25,000 nucleotides of DNA from Mesostigma viride (GCA_009746045.1 RPFO01000585.1:1-25000), one strand, 5' to 3'. Positions 13,641-21,293 are shown, numbered from the stretch's first letter. The notes: generated by a model from the sequence alone, not told the origin. Program-made: numbers and translations.

Positions 13641-14668
13641 GCTGACATACCAGGTTTAGTTGCGGTTCGGTTCAGCCACCGGCTTCCCAAAATAGGCCAG
13701 CAAACCGTCCGGCACCATGAATTTGCATGGAATCGTGGCGTAATCCATGGAATCACAGGCTGTGGCCTGCCGTACAGGTTCGGCTGTCTTGCTAGTGGGC
13801 GGGCTGTGTAAGCGGGAGTGTACGGCTGTGCTGGTACTCGCCGTTGAGGCACAAAAAGCCGTTGAGGCACAGAATCTGCCAAGTAGCGGGGGTTCGGGGG
13901 CGGAGCCCCCGATCTTGTTGCCCTTATATACTACTTTTAGGTCGGCCCAATTGTTCCGCAAACTCTTCCGGCAAACGTTGTCCGTACACGAGTAGCGCAA
14001 AAATCCGAACGCACAATTTGTTTCCACAAAATCTTTCAGCAGATCGCGTCCGTAGGCTTTCTAGCGGCCTGTCACCGCGTAGCGTCCGGCACCCAAACTC
14101 TTCTAAGACGGGAACTCAAACAAATACCCCGTGACGACAGTAGTAGTCAGTAAAACAGACTAAAACGGCCGTTACCTGCGCGTAACGGTCCAGAACTCCG
14201 AGTTTCTAAGCTCCGTAGCTATCGACGACGATGCGTGCCAAGTTCAGCTTGAAATTGGCCTAGGCGTTTGGGCCGGACGAGGGAAATTGGCGAGGAAAAC
14301 GGCGAGGAGAGGACCGATTCAAGTGGTATTTGGCGGTTGCTGGCAAAAAGTGAGGAATCTGACGGACGGACCTGACGTGCTGACATACCAGGTTTAGTTG
14401 CGGTTCGGTTCAGCCACCGGCTTCCCAAAATAGGCCAGCAACCCGTCCGGCACCATGAGTTTGCATGGAATCGTGGCGTAATCCATGGAATCACAGGCTG
14501 TGGCCGGCCGTACAGGTTCGGCTGTCTTGCTAGTGGGCGGGCTGTGTAAGCGGGAGTGTACGGCTGTGCTGGTACTCGCCGTTGAGGCACAAAAAGCCGT
14601 TGAGGCACAGAATCTGCCAAGTAGCGGGGGTTCGGGGGCGGAGCCCCCGATCTTGTTGCCCTTTATAC

Positions 14669-15118
14669 TACTTTTTGGCTGCGCCATTTGTTCCGCAAAC
14701 TCTTCCGGCAAACGTTGTCCGTACCCGAGTAGCGCGAAAATCCGAACGCCAAATTTGTTTACGCAAAATCTTTACGCAGATCGCGGCCGTAGGCTTTCTA
14801 GCGGCCTGTCACCGCGTAGCGTCTGGCGCCGAAACTTTTCTCAACACGGAACTCAAACAAATACCTGCCAACCGTCAATCAGTAAAAGCGTTTCTTGTTG
14901 AAACTGCCGTAACCTCCGCATAACGGTCTTATTTTCCAAGTAGCTAAGCGCCAAAGCCTTGCGTTCCGAGTGGAGCTTGAAATTGGCCTAGGCGTTTGGA
15001 ACGGACGAGGGAAATTGGCAAGGAAAACGGCGAGGAGAGGACCGATTCAAGGGGTATTTGGCGGTTGCTGGCAAAAAGCGAGAAAGCTGACGGACGGACC
15101 AGACCTACTGACAGACCA
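14669..15118 (+). repeat. Diverged satellite monomer segment, variant copy 2
   Basis: Same variant class as the copy at 13197-13640 (GGCTGCGCC, CTGGCGC, the CTGCCAACCGTCAATCAG region, GTTTGGAACGGACG), with further private changes such as AAATTTGTTTACGC and CAGACCTACTGACAGACC. A standard monomer separates the two variant copies and another follows this one, so types alternate at the right edge of the array. The monomer is 728 bp. Confidence 0.85.
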
Positions 15119-15834
15119 GGTTTAGTTGCGGTTCGGTTCAGCCACCGGCTTCCCAAAATAGGCCAGCAACCCGTCCGGCACCATGAGTTTGCATGGAATC
15201 GTGGCGTAATCCATGGAATCACAGGCTGTGGCCGGCCGTACAGGTTCGGCTGTCTTGCTAGTGGGCGGGCTGTGTAAGCGGGAGTGTACGGCTGTGCTGG
15301 TACTCGCCGTTGAGGCACAAAAAGCCGTTGAGGCACAGAATCTGCCAAGTAGCGGGGGTTCGGGGGCGGAGCCCCCGATCTTGTTGCCCTTATATACTAC
15401 TTTTAGGTCGGCCCAATTGTTCCGCAAACTCTTCCGGCAAACGTTGTCCGTACCGAGTAGCGCAAAAATCCGAACGCACAATTTGTTTCCACAAAATCTT
15501 TCAGCAGATCGCGTCCGTAGGCTTTCTAGCGGCCTGTCACCGCGTAGCGTCCGGCACCCAAACTCTTCTAAGACGGGAACTCAAACAAATACCCCGTGAC
15601 GACAGTAGTAGTCAGTAAAACAGACTAAAACGGCCGTTACCTGCGCGTAACGGTCCAGAACTCCGAGTTTCTAAGCTCCGTAGCTATCGACGACGATGCG
15701 TGCCAAGTTCAGCTTGAAATTGGCCTAGGCGTTTGGGCCGGACGAGGGAAATTGGCGAGGAAAACGGCGAGGAGAGGACCGATTCAAGAGGTATTTGGCG
15801 GTTGCTGGCAAAAAGTGAGGAATCTGACGGACGG

Positions 15835-16006
15835 TACAGTATGTTACTTGCCGTAACAATGTCTCTGAACACCCGGCCCGCCTCTATCAACCAGTAACAA
15901 CACGTGGTCAGTTTCAAACCGAACATGGATTGGTTCCTTACTCCGTGACCTCTACTCGGCCGTCCGACACCCACCCCACCATCTTACTAACAAACGGGGC
16001 TATATG
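15835..16006. other. Array-flanking unique sequence
   Basis: This begins at the abrupt end of the satellite. I see no gene. The last 40 bases (15969-16006) match the internal segment CCCACCCCACCATCTTACTAAC... of the next repeat, which gives that motif a third copy. Confidence 0.6.
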
Positions 16007-16255
16007 ATAGAGGACCATCCTTTCTTGTAGAGGACCCACCCCACCATCTTACTAACAAACGGGGCTATATGATAGAGGACCCTCCTTTTGTGTAGAGGAC
16101 CCACCTTCGGTCCAGTAAACCGCGGTAATGTACTGAAAGTAGTGCGTGATCCACAACGACGTTGTGGATCACGCCACTCCATACAGCACATACCAAGCGC
16201 CGACACTTAGCGTGTGGCAGCTGTAGTAGACCGAAGTGGAGCGTGGTTCGTATTA
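16007..16255. repeat. 249-bp fold-back repeat, copy 1
   Basis: This copy is directly repeated at 16264-16512 with an 8-bp spacer (period 257 bp) and no difference that I can find. Inside it is a partial tandem repeat of about 64 bp (ATAGAGGACC-TCCTTT...TGTAGAGGACCCACC at 16007 and 16071). A nested fold-back follows: outer arms near 16105-16116 (CCACCTTCGGTC) and 16229-16240 (GACCGAAGTGG, one base gapped) enclose a central palindrome. Open frames across it reach only about 68 codons and look meaningless. It is plausibly a small non-autonomous fold-back or MITE-like element. Confidence 0.8.
16144..16174. repeat. 31-bp near-perfect palindrome, copy 1
   Basis: The 15-base arms GCGTGATCCACAACG and CGTTGTGGATCACGC surround a single central A. 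Pairing can extend outwards through AGTG/CCACT with one bulge. It sits in the middle of the fold-back repeat and can form a cruciform in DNA or a hairpin in RNA. Confidence 0.9.
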
Positions 16256-16263
16256 TCATTTAT

Positions 16264-16512
16264 ATAGAGGACCATCCTTTCTTGTAGAGGACCCACCCCA
16301 CCATCTTACTAACAAACGGGGCTATATGATAGAGGACCCTCCTTTTGTGTAGAGGACCCACCTTCGGTCCAGTAAACCGCGGTAATGTACTGAAAGTAGT
16401 GCGTGATCCACAACGACGTTGTGGATCACGCCACTCCATACAGCACATACCAAGCGCCGACACTTAGCGTGTGGCAGCTGTAGTAGACCGAAGTGGAGCG
16501 TGGTTCGTATTA
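16264..16512. repeat. 249-bp fold-back repeat, copy 2
   Basis: Second direct copy of the repeat at 16007-16255, separated from it by TCATTTAT. The apparent identity means a recent duplication or an assembly duplication. Sequence after 16512 (GTGGCCTCAG) is unrelated to what follows copy 1. Confidence 0.85.
16401..16431. repeat. 31-bp near-perfect palindrome, copy 2
   Basis: Same palindrome as at 16144-16174, 257 bases further on, with the same 15-base arms and central A. Confidence 0.9.
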
Positions 16513-16548
16513 GTGGCCTCAGCTATTCCGAAACAGTCCGTGTATAGG

Positions 16549-16695
16549 CCTGTAGCATAGATGATCGACATGTAGCATAGATGATCGGCCTAATAACCTG
16601 TTTTTTTACGCCTGTAGCATAGAGAATCGACCTGTAGCATAGATGATCGGCATTATAACCTGTTTTGCCAAGTCCAGATCGATCATCTATGCTAC
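16549..16695. repeat. TGTAGCATAGATGATCG repeat cluster with inverted copy
   Basis: Four direct copies of TGTAGCATAGATGATCG (one has AGAGAATCG) lie in two dimers about 61 bp apart, each dimer followed by a T-rich ACCTGTTTT stretch. A fifth copy is inverted at 16680-16695. It pairs perfectly over 16 bases with the copy at 16634-16649 across a 30-base loop. The layout is not a CRISPR array: spacers are not unique and of uniform length, and there are too few units. Confidence 0.85.
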
Positions 16696-16699
16696 GTAG

Positions 16700-17110
16700 A
16701 GGTACCGGTAGCCTCTTATGCAAATTTTGTGTGGCGCTCGTCAATCCTGCATTTGAGCAAACACAATAATTGCAAACACAACCGCAAATTTTGTGCTTCG
16801 ACAGACCGAACAATATTGCGAGGTTCTGTATTTTGGTCACACCCACGAGCGTTGGCTGCATTGGATTAGGTGATGAACTGAGTCGAGGGAAAACGCGAGG
16901 GCAGCCATCCAAGCAGTTATTGGTATGTCCATACACTTGCATAAGCTCGTTGTTGGCACTCCCGTTTTTTCGTTTTATAGGCATCCTTTTGGGAAATTCT
17001 ATGGGAATTTGCTGGCGAGATTTCCAGTTTTCCGTTCCTGTTGCCCCGGCCGTGCATTGCGGAGTAGCCTAGGCGGCATGGCGCTGGAATGATCTCCCGG
17101 GATTCCATTT
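16700..17110. other. No gene recognised
   Basis: Open frames here reach 100-153 codons, but they overlap on opposite strands, run through the upstream repeats or lack any recognisable domain. I see no RNA gene. Confidence 0.4.
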
Positions 17111-17111
17111 T

Positions 17112-17144
17112 CCTAGGGGAAATGCTGCCGAAATTTTCAACTCC
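17112..17144 (+). repeat. GGGGAAATGCTGC motif, copy 1
   Basis: CCTAGGGGAAATGCTGCCGAAATTTTCA. A near match lies at 17463-17495 and a weaker one at 17588-17616. The copies are the conserved cores of an old dispersed or tandem repeat whose remaining sequence has diverged. Confidence 0.6.
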
Positions 17145-17462
17145 CCCCCTGGATAAGACGCGGTGGGGGCTGGCATTCAGGGTGTTGTATTGTTGTGGCC
17201 ACTGTTGCGTCGCGCAAGCTATGCCGGAATTGTTTTTCACCACAACTCTAATGGGGTGGCTGTGCTGAATTGATTTGCCTCTCTTGCTTGCCATGTTCAC
17301 CATTTCTTTTTGCCGCACAGGAACAGGAGAGCTGTCGTATAAAGAGAATGTTGGCGGCTTTCAATTTTTGGTTGGTGGATTTCAGGTAACGAAATATGTT
17401 GGTCATTCAAGGAACTGTTGGGGCATATGGTGTTTTTTATTTTCTTCTCTAGTCATGGAGTT

Positions 17463-17495
17463 CCCTAGGGGAAATGCTGCTGAAATGTTCAGTGC
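17463..17495 (+). repeat. GGGGAAATGCTGC motif, copy 2
   Basis: CCCTAGGGGAAATGCTGCTGAAATGTTCA matches the copy at 17112-17144 at all but a few positions. Confidence 0.6.
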
Positions 17496-17587
17496 TTTAT
17501 TCAGTTTCTGCACTTGTTGGTGGGCGTGTTTAGCCAGCAGTTAGTAAAATTGGCCATGCCACCACCTTTAGTACTTGAAGTGGTGAT

Positions 17588-17616
17588 CCCTGGGGGAAAT
17601 GATGGCAACTTATTAG
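17588..17616 (+). repeat. GGGGAAATG motif, copy 3 (diverged)
   Basis: CCCTGGGGGAAATGATGGCAA shares the core of the two copies upstream but diverges after it. Confidence 0.4.
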
Positions 17617-17926
17617 TGTGTGTTTTCAAATGCATGGACTGCCTTGAATATTTTTGTGTTGGTCGGTGTGCTGGATTTCAGCCAACATGGCAGATTCGTA
17701 CGCCGCGTGGTGGTTGCGCTGGTGTGCATCGCGATTCTGGTGGGGCTTCTTGGGCATCCTGAAGGGGAGGGGCCAGACTTTGGCGGCGCAGGTGGGCATT
17801 GCAGCAGTTTTGTTGTTGCCATGTATTATATTGGGATGAAACAAGTTAGGAGTGGTGCATTTGTTTGTGTCAACTCCTTTTGTTCGTGCATCTAGGATGC
17901 TAGCGTACCTTTGTGCAACATGTTAA

Positions 17927-18307
17927 ATGCTTTCGTGTATCAGTGTGGGTGTCCATGCAGGTGTGGTCATGTCGCCGATGCACGTCGTTTTCATGGCGGG
18001 GTTGCTACACGACTTGCTTTGGGGTGTGCTCATGATGGCGCTTGAGAAGGTCGGCACGCAGGCCATATTCATGGCGGGGTTTCTACTCGACCTGCTTTGG
18101 GGTGTCCTCACGACGGCGCTCGAGATGGCCCGCACGCGGGAATTCTGCGACGTTGCCGTTGGAAGTTTCATAGCGGCAATTGTGATGGTGGCAGAAGTGG
18201 CCATTAATGGCCATGAACGCCTCGTTGTCGCCATTTGCAGGCCAGGTGGGTGCCATATTGGAATGCATCATTTACAACTGCATTTTGGGGGTCACTTATG
18301 TGCATAA
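17927..18307 (+). CDS. Hypothetical ORF with a 26-residue tandem repeat
   Basis: A 126-codon frame beginning at an ATG. Residues around 22-47 and 48-73 are two copies of a hydrophobic 26-residue repeat of the form (V/I)FMAG(L/F)L-DLLWGV, each long enough to span a membrane. The DNA copies start at 17988 and 18066 (78-bp period). The duplication keeps the frame, but it would also do so in the opposite strand, where a 103-codon frame (17923-18234) is open. Differences between the copies mix silent and replacing changes on this strand, so they do not settle which strand, if either, codes. No family is recognised and no promoter is evident. It may simply be non-coding repeat DNA. Confidence 0.2.
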   Translation: MLSCISVGVHAGVVMSPMHVVFMAGLLHDLLWGVLMMALEKVGTQAIFMAGFLLDLLWGVLTTALEMARTREFCDVAVGSFIAAIVMVAEVAINGHERLVVAICRPGGCHIGMHHLQLHFGGHLCA

Positions 18308-18405
18308 GAAAAGTTGACACGGTTTATTTTTATTTCCCTCACATGCCTGTGGTCATGTGCTGTGATGTGGGCGTTCCCTGTATGTGCAGATCTTCATTTG
18401 GAACT

Positions 18406-18468
18406 GGGAGCTGTCGTGGGGACTATTGGATGGTATCTTTTGATTGGCTATTGGTAAGTGCCAACGGT
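18406..18468 (+). repeat. Duplicated block with GTAAGT, copy 1
   Basis: Runs from GGGAGCT to CCAACGGT and recurs at 18690-18747. The best-conserved part is TTTGATTGGCTATTGGTAAGTGCCAACGGT-like sequence. A perfect 5' splice-site consensus, G|GTAAGTG, starts at 18454, but no exon can be attached to it. Confidence 0.7.
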
Positions 18469-18488
18469 ACCTCCAGTAACGATTAATC

Positions 18489-18689
18489 TTCACCCCACAA
18501 ACCCACGCACACATGCCAGCATCCCCCACACCCTTGCATGCATGCCAGCCACCCCACAAACCTACGCATGCTGCCAGCCACTCCACAACCTACGCATGCT
18601 GCCAGCCACTCCACCAACCCACGCATGCATGGCAGCCACCCCACGACCCTAGCACGCATGTAAGCCCCCCCTTACTCCCATGTATGCAT
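18489..18689 (+). repeat. ~33-bp minisatellite, degenerate
   Basis: About six imperfect units built on GCATGC-GCCAGCCACCCCACAAACC with period 32-34 bp. C-rich on the plus strand. It lies exactly between the two copies of the GTAAGT block and may have spread that block apart. Frames across it encode only His/Pro/Ala-rich low-complexity repeats. Confidence 0.85.
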
Positions 18690-18747
18690 GGGAGCTCCCC
18701 ACCACATTCTGGTATATTCTGATTAGCTATTGGTAAGTACCAACGGT
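18690..18747 (+). repeat. Duplicated block with GTAAGT, copy 2
   Basis: Second copy of the block at 18406-18468, with GTAAGTA at 18733. The first 15 bases also form a small inverted repeat, CCCATGTATGCATGGG. Confidence 0.7.
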
Positions 18748-18779
18748 GTCTGACGTGGAATGCATGAAAGCAGGTCTGC

Positions 18780-18985
18780 TTACGTTGATTTTGATGTATA
18801 TATATTTAATTGTATTTATAATGTATATATTTTTTATTTTTTATATGTGTGATTGTATATTAATTAATTATAATGCCTCATTGTGTACTATTTCTAATGC
18901 TTGTATATATGATTGTATATTTTTCAAGGAGACAACATATGATTTAATAAGGACATCCTCCCATTAATTAATTAATTTAACTCGT
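18780..18985. other. AT-rich tract
   Basis: Contains TATATA, TTATTTTTTAT and two TTAATTAATTA clusters. No gene is seen. It separates the repeat region from the 3' side of the minus-strand RPA1-like gene and could hold transcription-end signals for either side. Confidence 0.6.
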
Positions 18986-19297
18986 GTTTCAATTGGGGTG
19001 GCATAGAGCATAACAATACATCATTAATGTAACAATGGTCTGCTAAATGCCAATGTACGCATTCAATCATTTATTCATTAACCCATTAATAGACACGTGA
19101 CAGCGACTGCAAAGCAAAAGCAAAAAAAGTCTATGCGAGCTACATAGCAAGGAGAGGTGAGACACCCATTCCTCTCATATGGCCAACAAGGCAGGCTACA
19201 GGTGCAGCCAAAAACAACTCACAAGGCAATGGAGCATCCATTATGGATGCAAAAGACCTAACTGTAGTGCACGCGTCGGGGTGCCTGCGATGCTAAA
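18986..19297. other. 3' flank of the RPA1-like gene
   Basis: Downstream of the minus-strand stop codon. I see no AATAAA close to the stop on the minus strand and no other gene. Confidence 0.4.
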
Positions 19298-20786
19298 TCA
19301 AACAGAGGACCAATCAAAATCATCCCACTTGATGTCCTGGGCCTGCTTGTCGAGATCAGGGAAGAAGTAGTCCTTCGCGACCAGGAGGTACTGGGGCCCT
19401 TCCTTGGACCCGGGGGCGGCGGACGCGAACTGCGCCGGGCGGACACGCAGGTGGAGGTTCGTCCATCGGTTGGACGAAAAGAAGTTTTCCCACAGCTGGG
19501 CGCGCTCCTTCGGGTCCATGTCAAGCCACTCGGTTGGCGTGACGGGCGGGTCGCGAAGCATGGACGACACTCCGTCCGTGAACAGGGACACCTTGATGAA
19601 GTGGTTGGGATCTCGAATGTAGCATCCCCCGTGGAAAAACGGGCTGCCCTTCTGGTGTACCCCGGGGTGGTCAGTGCACACCCCGTCGACGAGGGCCTTG
19701 CGACACGTGCGGTTTGACGACCGCGCCTTTTGCACACAGCCATAGTAAATGCACCGCTTTGGGTCATTATAGTGCTCGGCGGGGGTGAGCTGAGCCTCGC
19801 ACGTCGCAGAAAAGGAGCCCGCTTTGAGGTCGCTCCACGCCTTGGCGCTGATGTCCACCAACGACATGACCGGAGATTCGTCGACGATGGCGATTCCTTT
19901 GTACTTGTCATCTTTGAGGGCATCGGCCTTCAAAGTTGCTGCGTCGCCGCCCACCACGTCGCTGGTGGTGACGTAAGCGGTGTTTCCCGCAGCCAGGGTC
20001 ACATTCCCCTGGTAATACCCGAGCTTGGCGCCTTTGATGGCGATGACCAGCGTGGCGCCTGCGTGCGCGTTGTCGACCACCGCCTGTTGGGCGTCGTCGA
20101 ACAGCATGACCGAAATGGTGGCGGCCGTCGCAGCCGTGGAAGAGTCCGCAAGGATGATGCGTGTCCGCGACGTCTTGGCCGATGCCTTCGGTCGGTAAAT
20201 GGCGTTCACCAGACCAAAGACATCCACGGAGGCCTTAACGTGGCCATTGGCGACCGGGATCTTCTTTTCCAGCGCTTTGAACGGCGTGAAGTCGAACGGC
20301 ATCGTGAAGTTGCCTCCATCGATGGGCGTGTCAACCAGACGCATGTTGTTGCCATTCCGCAAGTGGAGTGTAAACCTGCGCCCAAGAACAACAATGCACA
20401 CAATAACGAGAATAAGTTAGTCAAGAAGGCAAAGAAATAGATATATGTTGGTCGTCTCCTTGAGATAGTGATGCACAAGCTGTATATGAAGAACAAGGAA
20501 TGCGATTTGGGATTGCTACCTACCCAGAAGCACTCCAAGTACATGGTGTCCGCGTGTTGGTCACAAACTGAGCATGCTGGCCCACGGGGAAGGTCTCCTT
20601 GCCAACGTCCAGCCCGTTCTGGCGACGAAAGTCATCCACGTTGGCAATGACGGTGTGGGCCTTCCCGTTTTTGTCCACAACGATGATGTGGTATGCGTGC
20701 AAGTTGCGGCCTGAGGGGGGAGTATACATGCCGACGTGCATGATCTTGCCAGCGAGCCGGTAGATCTGCGATGCCGGTGTCGCCAT
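19298..20786 (-). CDS. RPA1-like single-stranded DNA-binding protein, two coding exons
   Basis: Coding exons are 20786-20524 and 20375-19298, joined across a 148-bp intron in matching phase (GG|G), giving 446 residues. Three OB-fold regions can be read. An N-terminal one spans about residues 8-100. A DBD-B-like one spans about 137-225, with VDVFGLV at 138-144 and IAIKGAKLG at 199-207. A DBD-C-like one spans about 262-430 and holds a zinc site: C301, C312, C321 and H324 (C-x10-C-x8-C-x2-H), with C296 nearby. RPA1 normally has four cysteines here, so the last ligand appears to be His. RPA1 coats single-stranded DNA in nuclear replication, repair and recombination, with RPA2 and RPA3. The usual protein has about 600 residues and an N-terminal interaction domain, which is missing here. 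The C-terminus ends acidic and aromatic (KWDDFDWSSV). The ATG is the first after the upstream splice acceptor. It could be a divergent RPA1 paralogue, or an RPA-like gene of viral or transposon origin. Confidence 0.85.
20376..20523 (-). other. Intron 2 of the RPA1-like gene (coding intron)
   Basis: Read on the minus strand: donor TCTGG|GTAGGTAG, branch-point-like TTGACTAACTT about 45 bases before the end, a T-rich tract, and acceptor GGGCGCAG|GTTTAC. Without splicing the upstream frame hits TAG two bases past the donor; with splicing the frame continues with the correct phase. Both ends resemble the 5' UTR intron of the same gene. Confidence 0.85.
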
Positions 20787-20791
20787 GGGAC
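20787..20791 (-). other. Five-base 5' UTR remnant before the start codon
   Basis: GTCCC lies between the splice acceptor CAG (ending at 20792 on this strand) and the ATG at 20786. The upstream open frame has no ATG and lies in the intron, which decides the start. Confidence 0.65.
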
Positions 20792-20959
20792 CTGTGAAAC
20801 AAGAATATTGATGCAACCAAAACAAACACAACAAAAGGCAAACAAGTTAGTTAAGCACACATCAAAATGCAAAATGTAAAAGCGGATGATGTAGGAAATA
20901 CACCTGTCCACCGGCCTACAAATGGAATATGAATAAGGCATGCGACTTGGAAGTAATAC
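20792..20959 (-). other. Intron 1 of the RPA1-like gene (5' UTR intron)
   Basis: 168 bp. Donor CCAAG|GTATTA, branch-point-like TTAACTAACTT, a long T/G-rich tract, and acceptor TTTCACAG|GTCCC. Inferred from signals only, since it joins non-coding sequence. Support comes from its similarity to the coding intron: the first 55 or so bases and the branch-point region align with it. Confidence 0.7.
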
Positions 20960-21055
20960 CTTGGGGTACTTGGAATCGGGGTGGAGGTGGTGATTGTTGG
21001 TGGGGTACTTGGAATCGGTTGTTGTTGGTGGGGTGCTTGGAATGCGGGTACTTGG
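20960..21055 (-). repeat. 5' UTR exon with ATTCCAAGTACCCC repeats
   Basis: Between the TATA box and the intron donor, the minus strand carries four imperfect copies of ATTCCAAG(T/C)ACCC, separated by C/A-rich sequence such as CACCAACAACAACC. It contains no ATG, as expected of a leader. The transcription start is placed by distance from the TATA box only. Confidence 0.6.
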
Positions 21056-21070
21056 AATGAAAAGTTGGGC

Positions 21071-21080
21071 TGCTTTTATA
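21071..21080 (-). promoter_or_regulatory. TATA box of the RPA1-like gene
   Basis: TATAAAAGCA on the minus strand, in the context AACTATAAAAGCAGCCC. About 25-30 bases downstream lie the presumed start site near 21050 and the ATG-free leader. The position fits an RNA polymerase II core promoter. Confidence 0.6.
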
Positions 21081-21293
21081 GTTTGTTGAAGAATCTAAGA
21101 TTCGAGGGTCAGTTTCACACGCAAACACACGACCTCCAAGTGGCAATCGCACACTTGTCCGTGTTTGGGAATGTAGACCCAAAATGTTTAGCAAGTGCCA
21201 CTTGGCGAAGACAATCGAATATATATTAGCAACATTCATGGTTTGCCATCTGGCGCGCAGTCTGGGAAGATCCCTACAAATCATACGTCATGC

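Larger units (their letters stand above)
1..15834 (+). repeat. Satellite array, ~735-bp monomer, ~21.5 copies
   Basis: Head-to-tail tandem array. Using the CAAGTAGCGGGGG motif as a marker, copies fall at 661, 1391, 2125, 2856, 3591, 4326, 5062, 5796, 6532, 7266, 7999, 8735, 9471, 10205, 10941, 11679, 12417, 13155, 13880, 14618 and 15346. Spacing is 730-738 bp, except 725 and 728 bp for the two diverged monomers. Most monomers look identical outside one short segment. The array stops inside a monomer at 15834, just after GACGGACGG; its left end is outside the window. Each monomer holds open frames of about 133 codons on both strands that overlap one another. I see no rRNA, tRNA or known protein domain in the unit and regard these frames as by-products of few stop codons. 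The family is not one I recognise. Such homogeneity is typical of satellites kept uniform by unequal exchange or gene conversion; whether it is centromeric or subtelomeric cannot be told. Confidence 0.97.
17145..17926. other. G+T-rich region with no recognised gene
   Basis: The plus strand is rich in G and T and gives several plus-strand frames of 60-91 codons, for example 17620-17895. These encode hydrophobic stretches without any known domain. Opposite-strand frames overlap them. I would not call any of them a gene without transcript data. The repeat motifs at 17463-17495 and 17588-17616 fall inside. Confidence 0.35.

Noticed and set aside
288-15599. Dozens of 60-180-codon frames in the satellite, on both strands, as candidate genes
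   Set aside because: They repeat with the monomer, overlap on opposite strands, match no domain I know, and change mostly by replacement or frameshift in the diverged monomers.
15980-16315. TACTAAC motifs in the fold-back repeats as intron branch points
   Set aside because: No matching donor or coding sequence is nearby. The motif comes along with the repeat.
16000-16463. Small minus-strand frames of about 68 codons in the fold-back repeats
   Set aside because: They arise from the repeat, run through the palindrome, and have no domain.
16549-16695. CRISPR-like array
   Set aside because: Few units, non-unique spacers of unequal length, an inverted copy, and a eukaryotic context.
19258-20440. 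Other long frames over the RPA1-like gene (minus 19258-19923, plus 19730-20440)
   Set aside because: They are shadows of the long coding exon. They lack domain similarity, while the chosen frame shows RPA1 features throughout.
20520-20834. Start of the RPA1-like protein upstream of 20786 in the open frame
   Set aside because: There is no ATG there, and the sequence is T-rich with a branch-point motif and CAG acceptor, so it is intron.
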